From assembly GCF_024494355.1 (NCBI RefSeq), contig NZ_JAKNQY010000001.1, forward strand, positions 436,022 through 500,021: 64,000 nt of DNA. The letters are read 5' to 3'. Both the position numbers and the translations under genes were made by a program. Source of the stretch: Pseudomonas sp. Q11 (GTDB lineage: Bacteria; Pseudomonadota; Gammaproteobacteria; Pseudomonadales; Pseudomonadaceae). Below the pieces are notes generated by a model that was given only the letters and a program-made list of their open reading frames with translations, did no database searches and was not told where the DNA came from. Positions 18,078 through 26,446 of the stretch are shown in pieces (position 1 is the first letter of the stretch; the number at the start of each line of letters is the position of its first letter).

Positions 18078-18161
18078 AGCCGGCACTGGATTCATTAGAA
18101 CCCGCGGCAAATTTTCATTTCTTGATGACGTTCAACTCATAACAACAAAAGGAAAACCATC

Positions 18162-19088
18162 ATGCGTCGTTGCACACTGCTTTTCGCCACCCTGCTATTG
18201 CTCTTGAGCCAATGGGCCGTCGCCGACTATCGCATCGGCGTCAGCATCGCCAGGGTCGACGACAACTTCATGACCTATGTGCGTAACGGCCTGGATGAGG
18301 CCGCGAAAAAGGAAAACGTGCAGATTCAATTCGAGGATGCGCAAGGCGATGTGGTGCGCCAACTCAACCAGGTCCAGGGTTTTATCAACCAGAAAGTGGA
18401 TGCGGTGATTGTCCTGCCGGTGGACACCTCCGCCACCGCCAACATCACGCGCGCGGCAGTCGCAGCGAAGACACCGCTGGTCTACGTCAACCGTCACCCG
18501 GACGAACGTACCCTGCCCAAAGGCGTCGTCACCGTGGCGTCCAATGACATTGAGGCTGGAGAACTACAGATGCGCTATCTGGCCGAAAAACTCGGCGGCA
18601 AGGGCAACCTCGCGATCATCATGGGAGACCTGGCGCAAAACGCTACCCGCGACCGCACCGAAGGCGTCAAACAGGTGCTCAAGGATTATCCCGGCATCAA
18701 GATTGTCGAGCAGCAAAGTGCCGAGTGGCAGCGCAGCAAAGGCATGGACCTGACCAGCAACTGGCTGCTGGCCGGCACGAGTTTTGATGCCATCGTCGCC
18801 AACAACGACGAAATGGCCATCGGTGCGGCCATGGCGTTGCAGCAGGCCGGCAAAGCCAAGGGCGAGATCGCGATTGTCGGCATCGACGGCTTGCCTGACG
18901 GCCTGGCGGCCATCAAGCGCGGGATGCTGGTCGCCTCGGTATTCCAGGACCCCAAGGCCCAGACGTCCAGCGCGGTACAAGCAGCGCTCAAAATGATCAA
19001 GGGAGAAGCGGTAGAACAAGACGTCTGGGTGCCCTTTCAGTTGATCAGGCCTGAGCAACTGGCGGTGTTTGAACAACATTACAAGTAG
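18162..19088 (+). CDS. Periplasmic sugar-binding protein (RbsB-like, ABC-type)
   Basis: A 308-residue type I periplasmic binding protein (Peripla_BP_4). An N-terminal signal peptide, MRRCTLLFATLLLLLSQWAVA, is followed by the mature start DYRIGVSIARVDDNFMTYVRNGL. The hinge and ligand-site motifs are LPVDTSATANITRAAVAAKTPLVYVNR and DAIVANNDEMAIGAAMALQQAG. It would deliver a sugar or cyclitol to an ABC importer. It closes the sigma-54 operon 84 bp after the isomerase-like gene. No cognate ATPase or permease gene follows, since a TetR gene on the opposite strand comes next. It may therefore use a transporter encoded elsewhere or be left from a larger operon. Confidence 0.88.
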   Translation: MRRCTLLFATLLLLLSQWAVADYRIGVSIARVDDNFMTYVRNGLDEAAKKENVQIQFEDAQGDVVRQLNQVQGFINQKVDAVIVLPVDTSATANITRAAVAAKTPLVYVNRHPDERTLPKGVVTVASNDIEAGELQMRYLAEKLGGKGNLAIIMGDLAQNATRDRTEGVKQVLKDYPGIKIVEQQSAEWQRSKGMDLTSNWLLAGTSFDAIVANNDEMAIGAAMALQQAGKAKGEIAIVGIDGLPDGLAAIKRGMLVASVFQDPKAQTSSAVQAALKMIKGEAVEQDVWVPFQLIRPEQLAVFEQHYK

Positions 19089-19105
19089 CGGACAGGCTCA
19101 ACGAA

Positions 19106-19137
19106 TCGCCGCGATTCTGGCTAGGGATCAGCGGCGA
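19106..19137. terminator. Hairpin downstream of the sugar-binding protein gene
   Basis: TCGCCGC (19106-19112) and GCGGCGA (19131-19137) form a perfect 7-bp inverted repeat 18 bp after the stop codon, with an 18-nt loop. No T-run follows, so a terminator role is tentative. Confidence 0.3.
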
Positions 19138-19243
19138 CTCGCACATCCAATACAGGTGGTCGGAGTATGGCCACCGTGCTGGAGAGCGCGCGGCTTGTCG
19201 GTGGAATCTCCTACTCCAGCGCCTCGACGCGGCACCTGGTTTT

Positions 19244-19837
19244 CTACACGCTCTTTTTCAAGCTTTCAGGGCTGCCAGCGCATAGGCCATCCATGACCAG
19301 GTTCATCAATCTGGCGAGACGTGAGCGCCATTCACTCTGGGAATCCATTTGCCATATTCCGGCTATGGCTAGGAAAAAATCGTCGTTAGTGACGCCGCTA
19401 CGAATCGTTCCGGCCTTTTCATTTGCCCTCAAAAGCAATTCGGCTGCTGCCTGGACTGGCGCGTACCCCGATTTCCCTGGGAACTCGTAAATAGAAGCTG
19501 CTTGTCGTATCGCGGTCGCAAGTCCCACCTTTGTCATTGCATATTCAGCGAGGCAGTCCATCCATTCTCGAAGGGCCTCCTTAGGTGGTTTTGTAGCGAG
19601 CAGTTGTTCTGCCAACAAGGCTACCTGCTGCATTTCAAATTGATAGAGCTCAAATACCAGCTCTTCTCTGTTGGCGAAATGGCGATAGAAAGTGCCCTGT
19701 CCCACTCCGGCTTTCTTCGCAATCGCACTCAGCGGGACCGCAGGATCGAGTGTCAGCTCTGCCACAGCGACCTTCAGTATTCGTTCTCGATTTTTCTTGG
19801 CGTCAGAGCGCATCGCCAATTCGTCATTCCTGGGCAA
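19244..19837 (-). CDS. TetR-family transcriptional regulator
   Basis: 197 residues from the TTG at 19837, or 189 from the ATG at 19813. The N-terminal HTH is RERILKVAVAELTLDPAVPLSAIAKKAGVGQGTFYRHFANREELVFELY, the standard TetR_N pattern with G-T-F-Y-R-H-F recognition helix. The C-terminal part is an all-helical ligand-binding domain. AAGGA lies 8 nt upstream of the TTG, whereas no comparable site precedes the ATG, so an unusual TTG start is plausible. It is divergent from an SDR gene, with two near-identical palindromes between them that are very likely its operators. The ligand is unknown. Confidence 0.88.
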   Translation of the reverse strand: MPRNDELAMRSDAKKNRERILKVAVAELTLDPAVPLSAIAKKAGVGQGTFYRHFANREELVFELYQFEMQQVALLAEQLLATKPPKEALREWMDCLAEYAMTKVGLATAIRQAASIYEFPGKSGYAPVQAAAELLLRANEKAGTIRSGVTNDDFFLAIAGIWQMDSQSEWRSRLARLMNLVMDGLCAGSPESLKKSV

Positions 19838-19864
19838 AGTTATTTCCTTCGCTGCATTGCAAAG

Positions 19865-19878
19865 CGGACAGTTGTCCG
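19865..19878. promoter_or_regulatory. Candidate TetR operator 1
   Basis: CGGACA-GT-TGTCCG is a perfect 6-bp inverted repeat with a 2-nt spacer, 28 bp upstream of the TTG start of the TetR gene. It shares the GGACA-N2-TGTCC core with the site at 19896, 31 bp away centre to centre (three helical turns). Confidence 0.65.
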
Positions 19879-19895
19879 GTAATTTTTGTCTAAGT

Positions 19896-19907
19896 GGACA
19901 CCTGTCC
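19896..19907. promoter_or_regulatory. Candidate TetR operator 2
   Basis: GGACA-CC-TGTCC is a perfect 5-bp dyad with the same core as operator 1. It lies 28 bp upstream of the SDR ATG at 19935. Binding here would repress the SDR gene and probably the regulator itself. Confidence 0.62.
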
Positions 19908-19934
19908 GCTTACTTCTTCTTACTGGAGTTTACT

Positions 19935-20693
19935 ATGAACAGCACAGGCAACACGATTCTGGTTACCGGCAGCACCTCGGGCATAGGCCTTGGCCTGGCG
20001 CTAAGGCTTCACAAGGCGGGTAACAAAGTAATCATCGCGGGACGTCGTAAGGATCTGCTAGACAAAATCGAATCGGAACACCCGGGTATTGAATCAGTAT
20101 TGCTGGACATCTGCGATCCAACATCCATCCAGCGCACCAGTGAAGCGCTTGCGATCAGTCACCCGAATCTGAACGTTCTCATAAATAACGCTGGCATCAT
20201 GCACTGGGAGGACCTGACTGATCCGCAAAACCTGAGTACAGCCGAAGACATCGTGACAACGAACTTGCTTGGCACGATTCGCATGACGTATGCCTTCACT
20301 CCCCAACTGATCAAGCAGGCAAGAGCAACGATCATCAATGTCAGTTCGGCTTTGGCATTCGTCCCGCTGCCTGCAACTGCGACCTACAGCGCAACCAAAG
20401 CGGCGGTTCATTCCTTCACCCAAAGTCTTCGAGTGCAGCTAGAGGCCTCATCAGTCGAGGTTATCGAGCTTGCGCCGCCGGGTGTGCGTACCACTTTGCT
20501 TGGACAGGAAAATGACGAACACGCCATGCCTCTGGAGGAGTTTTTGGATGAAATTTTCGAACTGTTCAAGATCTCTCCGACCCCACAAGAACTTGTCGTC
20601 GAGCGCGCAAAGCCATTACGGTTTGCCGAAGCGAGCGGCTCACACAGTGAGGTCTTGAAGATGCTTGCGGGATACCAACCACCGGCAGAATGA
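19935..20693 (+). CDS. SDR-family oxidoreductase (DltE-like)
   Basis: A 252-residue short-chain dehydrogenase. It has NTILVTGSTSGIGLGLALRL at the N-terminus (TGxxxGIG), NVLINNAGIMHWEDL near residue 80, TIINVSSALAFVPLPATATYSATKAAVHSF with the catalytic Ser and YxxxK, and an ELAPPGVRTTLLG loop. The DltE/YdfG-like subgroup acts on diverse carbonyls. The ATG at 19935 with CTGGAG upstream is chosen; the reading frame extends much further upstream, but that part overlaps the divergent TetR gene and has no SDR similarity. It is presumably regulated by the adjacent TetR protein through the two operators. Confidence 0.88.
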   Translation: MNSTGNTILVTGSTSGIGLGLALRLHKAGNKVIIAGRRKDLLDKIESEHPGIESVLLDICDPTSIQRTSEALAISHPNLNVLINNAGIMHWEDLTDPQNLSTAEDIVTTNLLGTIRMTYAFTPQLIKQARATIINVSSALAFVPLPATATYSATKAAVHSFTQSLRVQLEASSVEVIELAPPGVRTTLLGQENDEHAMPLEEFLDEIFELFKISPTPQELVVERAKPLRFAEASGSHSEVLKMLAGYQPPAE

Positions 20694-20799
20694 TGTTAAC
20701 CGTGTGGGTAGCGTCTGATACGTCGCGACACGCTTAATGCATTCTCACACCCAGCCAAACGGTAATCGAATAGGGTTTATATGCGAGGAGGTTATTGAC

Positions 20800-21534
20800 A
20801 TGAAAATCGGAATTATCGGCGCGGGCAACGTTGGGGCTACGCTTGCCCGTAAGCTCGCTGCGTGCGGTCATGAAGTGAAACTGGCCAACTCGAAGGGTCC
20901 TCAGAGTATTCAGAACCTCGCCAACGAAATCGGTGTACAGGCGGTGGCCAAGGAAGACGCAGTGTCCGGGGTGGACGTCGTTATCCTCTCGATTCCATTC
21001 GCTAGCCATCCTGATCTCAGGCAGACGTTGAGTAGTGTTCCTGAGAAGGTCGTCGTCATTGACACATCCAATTACTATCCGGGACGAGACGGGGCGATCG
21101 AAGAGGTAGACGACGGCAAGCCCGAGAGCATCTGGGTAAGCGAGCAGATTGGCCGCCCGGTCGTCAAGGCATGGAACGCCGCCCTCGCAGCGACTCTTGC
21201 CGAGAAAGGCCAACCAGCCGGGTCTTCAACACGCATAGCCTTACCAGTAGCTGGGGATGACCCCCATGCTGAGGCAATCGTGCAGGATCTTGTCGAGGAT
21301 ACCGGCTTCACCGCGCTTGCCGCTGGCAGCCTTATGGGCTCATGGCATCAGCAACCAGGCACGCCTGCATACTGCACCGAACTAACACTGCCGGAGCTAA
21401 AACTGGCCTTGTGTGCGGCTGATAAAATCAGGGCGCCTCAAAACCGGGACGCACTGTTGGCCAGGTTCATGGCTCCCGGTGGTCAGTTTACACATGAGCA
21501 AATTGTTGCCACGAATCGTGCAATGACAGCCTGA
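20800..21534 (+). CDS. NADPH-dependent F420 reductase-like / NADP-binding protein
   Basis: A 244-residue protein with an N-terminal MKIGIIGAGNVGATLARKLAACGHEVKLANSKG Rossmann motif, then DVVILSIPFASHPDL and KVVIDTSNYYPGRDG, typical of the F420-dependent NADP oxidoreductase family (COG2085, PF03807). Pseudomonas does not make coenzyme F420, so the family name describes ancestry and not activity. An NADP-linked reductase role is inferred. The ATG at 20800 has GAGGAGG 7-8 nt upstream. It follows the SDR gene by 106 bp and may belong to the same TetR-controlled unit. Confidence 0.8.
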   Translation: MKIGIIGAGNVGATLARKLAACGHEVKLANSKGPQSIQNLANEIGVQAVAKEDAVSGVDVVILSIPFASHPDLRQTLSSVPEKVVVIDTSNYYPGRDGAIEEVDDGKPESIWVSEQIGRPVVKAWNAALAATLAEKGQPAGSSTRIALPVAGDDPHAEAIVQDLVEDTGFTALAAGSLMGSWHQQPGTPAYCTELTLPELKLALCAADKIRAPQNRDALLARFMAPGGQFTHEQIVATNRAMTA

Positions 21535-21607
21535 CTATCGAACTGCGCTCAACACCAGCAAAGCACAATCCGTTATTACATCGGGTGCACATCGGCGGAT
21601 CAAATGA

Positions 21608-23029
21608 TCATTGCGCGGAACGTTCGCTGAGCGTGCTCGCGGCCTGAAACAGGATCTGCCCCACAAAATCGATCTCCTGCTCAGTGATGATCAGCGGCGG
21701 CAAGAAGCGCACCGTCGCGCCGTGGCGCCCGCCCAGTTCAACGATCAAGCCATGCTTCAGGCAAGCCTGCTGGAAAGCCTTGGCCCGGGCTGTGTCCACC
21801 GGCGGATGGCCCTGTACATCGAGGGTGCCCTGGGGGTCGACGATTTCCATCCCGAGCATCAGGCCGCGACCCCGTACATCGCCGATCCAGGCGAACTCGT
21901 TTTGCAGCGCCTGCAGTTGTTTTTGCAGATAAGCGCCGACCTTTTCAGCGTGCTGGACCAGACCTTCATCGCGGATAAACCGCAAGGTCGCAGTGCCGGC
22001 CGCCATCGCCAACTGATTGCCGCGGAACGTGCCGGCGTGGGCACCCGGCTGCCAGACGTCCAGCGACTCGTGGTAGACCATGACCGACAGCGGCAACCCG
22101 CCGCCGATGGCTTTGGACAGGGTGATGACATCCGGCGTGATCCCCGATTGCTCGAAGCCAAACATCCGGCCACTGCGGGCAATGCCGCACTGGATCTCGT
22201 CGACGATCAGCGGAATGCCGTGGGCCTGGGTCAATCGGCGCAGTTCCTGCAGCCAGCGGTCCGGCGCGGCGATTACCCCACCCTCCCCTTGAATCGGCTC
22301 CAGGATCAGCGCCGCCGGTGCGGTCACCCCGCTTTCCGGGTCGTTGAGCAAGTGTTCCAGGTAACGCACGTTCAACGTGACTGCCTGATCGCCGGCCACC
22401 CCGAACGGGCAACGATAGTCGTGCGGGAACGGCAGGCGCTGCACACCTGGCATCAATGCGCCGAGGGCATTTTTCGGTGACAGGTTGCCGCTGATGGCCA
22501 GCGTACCCAGGGTCATCCCGTGATAGGCCCCTTCGAACGCCAGGACCGAATGCCGCCCCGTGGCGGTGCGGGTCAGCTTGAGCGCGGCCTCGACCGCATC
22601 GGCCCCACTCGGGCCGCAGAACTGGATGCGTGCATGGCGAGCGAACTCGCTGGGCAGACAAGCGAAAATTTCCTGGACGAATGCGTCCTTCACAGGCGTC
22701 ATGAGGTCCAGGGTGTGCATCGGCACACCGGCCGCCATGACTTGGGTGATGGCTTCGATGATCACCGGGTGGTTGTGGCCCAGCGCCAGGGTGCCGGCAC
22801 CGGCCAGGCAATCGACAAACACTTGCCCCCGGCTGTCCTGCACATAAATGCCATGAGCCCTTTCAAGCACCAGAGGAATGCGTCGCGGGTAACTGCGGGC
22901 GTTGGATTCCTGCTGTTGCTGACGTTCCAGCAGGGGTGTCGAATCGAGGCAGTAAGGACTCGACAGACCGGTGTGCAACAGGCGCAACTGTTGCGCGCCA
23001 CCCGCTGTGACATTCGAAAAAGCACTCAT
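21608..23029 (-). CDS. dat: L-2,4-diaminobutyrate:2-oxoglutarate aminotransferase (Dat/PvdH-like)
   Basis: A 473-residue class III PLP aminotransferase. It shows GTLALGHNHP near residue 90, FCGPSGADAVEAALKLTRTATGR near 140, AFEGAYHGMTLGTLAISG near 170, and the PLP segment LIVDEIQCGIARSGRMFG followed by ITLSKAIGGGLPLS with the Schiff-base Lys. The pattern is that of diaminobutyrate aminotransferases such as PvdH, which turn aspartate semialdehyde plus glutamate into L-2,4-diaminobutyrate (Dab). Dab is a building block of corrugatin, so this gene likely supplies the adjacent NRPS. The ATG at 23029 has GGAGG 6 nt upstream; an ATG 12 nt earlier lies within that ribosome site. It is downstream of the receptor gene on the same strand. 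Dab might alternatively serve pyoverdine. Confidence 0.9.
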   Translation of the reverse strand: MSAFSNVTAGGAQQLRLLHTGLSSPYCLDSTPLLERQQQQESNARSYPRRIPLVLERAHGIYVQDSRGQVFVDCLAGAGTLALGHNHPVIIEAITQVMAAGVPMHTLDLMTPVKDAFVQEIFACLPSEFARHARIQFCGPSGADAVEAALKLTRTATGRHSVLAFEGAYHGMTLGTLAISGNLSPKNALGALMPGVQRLPFPHDYRCPFGVAGDQAVTLNVRYLEHLLNDPESGVTAPAALILEPIQGEGGVIAAPDRWLQELRRLTQAHGIPLIVDEIQCGIARSGRMFGFEQSGITPDVITLSKAIGGGLPLSVMVYHESLDVWQPGAHAGTFRGNQLAMAAGTATLRFIRDEGLVQHAEKVGAYLQKQLQALQNEFAWIGDVRGRGLMLGMEIVDPQGTLDVQGHPPVDTARAKAFQQACLKHGLIVELGGRHGATVRFLPPLIITEQEIDFVGQILFQAASTLSERSAQ

Positions 23030-23102
23030 GATTTCCTCCATGGAGGCTGGGTTTGGAAGGGAACGAACAGCCTGGAAACAAACATCCGAAACGTTGCAGG
23101 AC

Positions 23103-23131
23103 AGGCGCGAGGAGATTGCCTCCCCGCGCCT
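23103..23131 (-). other. Intercistronic hairpin between receptor gene and dat
   Basis: AGGCGCGAGGAG (23103-23114) pairs with CTCCCCGCGCCT (23120-23131), giving a 12-bp stem with one imperfect pair and a 5-nt loop. It is in the 122-bp gap between the two leftward genes. No T-tract follows in the direction of transcription, so RNA stabilisation or attenuation seems likelier than full termination. Confidence 0.45.
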
Positions 23132-23151
23132 TTGGGTTTACATGTCGTCGC

Positions 23152-25212
23152 TTACATATCGTAACGAAGGCTCATGCCCACCGTGCGCGGTGCGCCGACG
23201 TCGATGATGTCATCGTTGCGGTTGTTGGTGACGTATTCCTTGTCGAAGGCGTTTTTGACGTAAGCGGACACAGCGACGTTCTTGGTGACTTTGTACTCGG
23301 TGTTGAAATTCACCAGCACATAGGCGTCGCTCTTACGCTCACCAGTGACTTTGCCGTTTGAATCGAATTCATACTCCGAAGGCGCGGTACCCTGATAGAC
23401 AATGTCCGTGCCGAATATCAGACGGTCGTCGAAGCGATAGACACCCCCTACCGAAGCCTTGTACTTAGGCGAATAGAGGAACGACTCGCCGCTCCTGTCC
23501 TGACCGCTGCCTGTGACGAAGTCCTTATATTTGCTATCGGTCACGGCGGCGCCGACGTTCAAGGTCAGTTGCTCGGTGATGTCCTTCTCTACGAAGACTT
23601 CCAGCCCCTTGATATCGCTGCGACCGGCGTTGAAGACATCAATGAAGTCGCTGCCGTTGCGCCTAACACTGACCTGCTGGTCCTTCCAATCCGTGTAGTA
23701 CAGGTTGGCGCGGGTACGCAGGGACTTGTCGAAGAACGAACCGCGGTAGGACAGCTCGTAGTTGGTGGTGTATTCCGGATCGTAGGCTTGGTGACCGCTA
23801 CCGGAACGCAGGTTGACGCCACCGCCGCGGTAGCCTTTTTGCACCATGAAACCGAGGTATTGGTTCGCGGCCAGCTCGTAGTCGATGCCGAGTTTCGGCA
23901 GCACGGCGTCAAATGACTTTTTGACTTTGGCGGATTCGGAGAAATCGTCCTGCTCGACGTCGGTGTCGTTGGTCTCGTGGTCGTAACGCAGGCCGGTGAT
24001 CAAGGTCCAGCGCGGTGCGAACGTCCAGTTGACTTCACCGAACACGGCCTTGTTCTCGATCGTGGTATCGCCCTTGACCGTACCGAACAGCACGTCATCG
24101 AAAAACAGCCGGTCGTGGAAGTCGTTGCTGTTGTGGCCGTAGTACGCCCCCACAAAGCTCTTCACCGTGTCCGAGGTGTAATTCAAGCGCAGCTCCTGAC
24201 TGAACAGGTTACCGTCTTGCTTGCGCAGAACGACCTCGTTGTCCACGGCATTCTGGTCGAAGTCCAGACGGTTGCTGTAGTCGGTACTGGTATTGGCGGT
24301 CATGCTCGTCAGCGACCAGTCATCATTCAGGCGGTAATCCACCTTGGCGCTGAGGGTGTCCTGCTTGAGGTTGTCGAACGCCTTGGTGTTGGACGCGATA
24401 TCGTAATAGCTCGGCTTGCCGTTGACGCGCATGGTCGAACGGTCGCCCTGGCGATGCTCGCTGTGGGCGTAGGTCAGCAGGACGTCGGTGTCGTCGTTGG
24501 GCAGGATCAGCAATTTACCGCGGGTGTTACTGGTGCGACGCGGGTTGGCGTCGTCATTGAACGTGGTGTTGCGGATGTAGCCGTCACCTTCGCCGTAGTC
24601 CACGGCGATACGCCCGGCGATCTTGTCGTCGACGATCGAGCCACCACCGGCCACCGCCGCCCCGCGCTCACCATAATTGCCCACATTGGTTTGCGCCGAG
24701 AAGCTCGGTTCGAAGGTTGGGTTCTTGGTCCGGATAACCACCGCGCCGGCCAGGGAGTTACGGCCCTGGGTGGTGGATTGCGGGCCAAGGAATACTTCGA
24801 CCTGCTCGGCATCCCAGAGCGGGACCGGGCTGAGGGTCAGCGCACGGTTCGGCTGTACGGCACCGTCGACATAAACGGACACGGCACCATTGAGGGTCGC
24901 TGGGCCCTGATCGTCAAAACCGGACACCGGCACACCACGGATACCCCAGTTTTCATTGCCGGCCTGGCTATAGACGCCGGGCGTGCGGGCAAATACATCC
25001 ACCAGGTCCTTGTCGCCGTGCTCACGCAGATTCTTGTCGGTGAGGACCACGACGCTGGACTGGGTCTGCTCAAGCGTGCGGTCGATTTTTTCACCTGTCA
25101 CGGTGATCGGAGCAATTTCCATCGTGCCGGCTTCTTCGGCCGCCCATGCAGCGTTGCTCAGGCCTATGGCCGACCCTACAGCCAACGCAATTGTGTTCTT
25201 TTTGAAATTCAC
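23152..25212 (-). CDS. TonB-dependent siderophore receptor
   Basis: A 686-residue outer-membrane receptor. A signal peptide (about residues 1-24, ending SNAAWA) is followed almost at once by a TonB box-like EIAPITVTGEK, then the plug domain (SSVVVLTDKNLREHGDKDLVDVFARTPGV to about residue 160). A long beta-barrel with alternating aromatic strands ends in VGMSLRYDM. There is no N-terminal STN signalling domain, so it is not expected to drive a FecI/FecR-type cascade. It starts at GTG (25212) with GGGAG upstream. Its position back-to-back with the NRPS operon and next to a candidate Fur box makes it the likely importer of the ferric lipopeptide made here (inference). Confidence 0.9.
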   Translation of the reverse strand: MNFKKNTIALAVGSAIGLSNAAWAAEEAGTMEIAPITVTGEKIDRTLEQTQSSVVVLTDKNLREHGDKDLVDVFARTPGVYSQAGNENWGIRGVPVSGFDDQGPATLNGAVSVYVDGAVQPNRALTLSPVPLWDAEQVEVFLGPQSTTQGRNSLAGAVVIRTKNPTFEPSFSAQTNVGNYGERGAAVAGGGSIVDDKIAGRIAVDYGEGDGYIRNTTFNDDANPRRTSNTRGKLLILPNDDTDVLLTYAHSEHRQGDRSTMRVNGKPSYYDIASNTKAFDNLKQDTLSAKVDYRLNDDWSLTSMTANTSTDYSNRLDFDQNAVDNEVVLRKQDGNLFSQELRLNYTSDTVKSFVGAYYGHNSNDFHDRLFFDDVLFGTVKGDTTIENKAVFGEVNWTFAPRWTLITGLRYDHETNDTDVEQDDFSESAKVKKSFDAVLPKLGIDYELAANQYLGFMVQKGYRGGGVNLRSGSGHQAYDPEYTTNYELSYRGSFFDKSLRTRANLYYTDWKDQQVSVRRNGSDFIDVFNAGRSDIKGLEVFVEKDITEQLTLNVGAAVTDSKYKDFVTGSGQDRSGESFLYSPKYKASVGGVYRFDDRLIFGTDIVYQGTAPSEYEFDSNGKVTGERKSDAYVLVNFNTEYKVTKNVAVSAYVKNAFDKEYVTNNRNDDIIDVGAPRTVGMSLRYDM

Positions 25213-25316
25213 GCCCCGCTCCCCTGCGACAGATATTTTTTAGGTTTTTTGAGCTGGCCGAAGGCTGTTTGGTGCCAGCGGAGCGGAGTCTAATCCAAAA
25301 AAAAAATTAAATAAAT

Positions 25317-25335
25317 AGTATTGATAATCCCTCTC
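25317..25335. promoter_or_regulatory. Candidate Fur box
   Basis: AGTATTGATAATCCCTCTC matches the 19-bp Fur consensus at about 13 positions, including an intact central GATAAT hexamer and the central C. It lies between the divergent receptor gene and the biosynthetic operon and overlaps a -35-like TTGATA, so Fe-Fur binding there would repress the rightward promoter and possibly the leftward one. Confidence 0.5.
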
Positions 25336-25350
25336 ATTTGTACCTAGTAT
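25321..25350 (+). promoter_or_regulatory. Candidate sigma-70 promoter of the siderophore operon
   Basis: TTGATA (25321-25326) and TAGTAT (25345-25350) are separated by 18 bp, about 110 bp upstream of the first biosynthetic ATG (25462), and overlap the Fur box. No PvdS-type TAAAT-N16-CGT element was found. Confidence 0.4.
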
Positions 25351-25461
25351 GACGTCTTGTATTGATATGAATACATTACAGACGAGTCCTACACAACCGA
25401 CCGCTGCCCTGCTTTCAAGGTCTTGTGACTGGTCGAAGAAGACAAAAGAGGATGCACAAGG

Positions 25462-26439
25462 ATGACCTCAATCGAACACCTGACCGGGCGTTCCGAGCTT
25501 TTTTCCATGGCGCCCACGGATGCAAGCGCCCAGTCGCTACCCCTGCTGGTGGAGGGGACATCGGGACAGTCGATCCACGATCTGGACGCCTCGATTCGCG
25601 ACAGCCTGGCCCATGCCCTGACCACGGTTGGCGGCGTGTTGTTTCGCGGTTTCACCGTCGCCACACCCATCGATTTCAAGCGCTTCGCTGCCAGCTTCGG
25701 GGCACCGCTGGCCAGTTACGAATTCGGCTCCACGCCGCGCAGCAAAGTCTTCGCCGGGGTCTATAGCTCCACGGAATACCCGGCCCATCAATTCATCCCT
25801 TTGCACAACGAGCAGGCCTACACCCGCCCCTGGCCTTCGCGCATCTGGTTTCACTGCATCAAGGCCAGTGAAACCGGCGGCGAGACCCCGATTGCCGACA
25901 GCCGCCTGATCTACCAGCGCATGCCCGCCGAGATCCGCGAGTTGTTCGCCAGCCGCGAGTTGCTCTACGTACGCAACTACAGCGGCGCCCTGGACCTGCC
26001 TTGGGAAAAAGTCTTCAACACCCAGGATCGTGCCCAGGTCGAACGCTACTGCCGGGACAACGACATCGAGTGGGAATGGAAAGCCGATGGCGACCTGCGC
26101 ACCCGCCAGCGGTGCGCCGCCGTGCAGCAGCATCCCGATACTGGTGAATGGGTCTGGTTCAACCAGGCGCACCTGTTCCATGTCTCAGCCATCGAACCGA
26201 GCGTACGCGCCAGCCTGCTCGCAGCCGTGGGTGAAGAGAACCTGCCGCGCCATGTCTATTTCGGCGACGGCTCGGCCATTGCCGACGACATCCTTGACAC
26301 CGTGCGCGAGGTCTACCGCGAGACGGCCATCAGTTTCCCCTGGCAGCCGGGCGATATCCTGATGCTCGACAACCGACTGGTGGCACACGGTCGCAATCCT
26401 TTCACCGGTGACCGCAAAGTCATCGTGGCCATGGCGTGA
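25462..26439 (+). CDS. Stand-alone Fe(II)/2-oxoglutarate beta-hydroxylase, SyrP-like (predicted Asp-specific, TbetaH subtype)
   Basis: A 325-residue TauD/SyrP-family dioxygenase. GGVLFRGFTV is near residue 58. The iron facial triad is H115-N-E117 (LHNEQAYTRPWP) and the distal H309 (RLVAHGRNPFTGDR), with the nearby Arg that binds 2-oxoglutarate. NRPS-associated members hydroxylate the beta carbon of Asp or His held on a carrier domain. It has a short N-terminus and lacks the ALPLVIEP-type lead-in present in the second stand-alone enzyme and in the fused domain. I therefore assign it to the free-standing Asp subtype, acting on the Asp of module 6. This subtype call is an inference. It is the first gene of the biosynthetic operon, 7 bp before the FAAL gene. 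The His/Asp assignments of the two stand-alone enzymes could be reversed. Confidence 0.85.
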   Translation: MTSIEHLTGRSELFSMAPTDASAQSLPLLVEGTSGQSIHDLDASIRDSLAHALTTVGGVLFRGFTVATPIDFKRFAASFGAPLASYEFGSTPRSKVFAGVYSSTEYPAHQFIPLHNEQAYTRPWPSRIWFHCIKASETGGETPIADSRLIYQRMPAEIRELFASRELLYVRNYSGALDLPWEKVFNTQDRAQVERYCRDNDIEWEWKADGDLRTRQRCAAVQQHPDTGEWVWFNQAHLFHVSAIEPSVRASLLAAVGEENLPRHVYFGDGSAIADDILDTVREVYRETAISFPWQPGDILMLDNRLVAHGRNPFTGDRKVIVAMA

Positions 26440-26446
26440 ATTGCAC

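Noticed and set aside
20800..21534. True coenzyme F420-dependent NADP reductase
   Set aside because: Pseudomonas is not known to synthesise F420 and no cofactor genes are present; only the NADP-binding fold is supported.
23977..25293. A 438-codon plus-strand frame opposite the TonB receptor
   Set aside because: It is the shadow of the receptor gene; the composition is repetitive Val/Arg/Gly without family features.
25300..25380. PvdS-type (TAAAT-N16-CGT) promoter before the siderophore operon
   Set aside because: TAAAT is present in the AT-rich run, but no CGT lies at the right distance.
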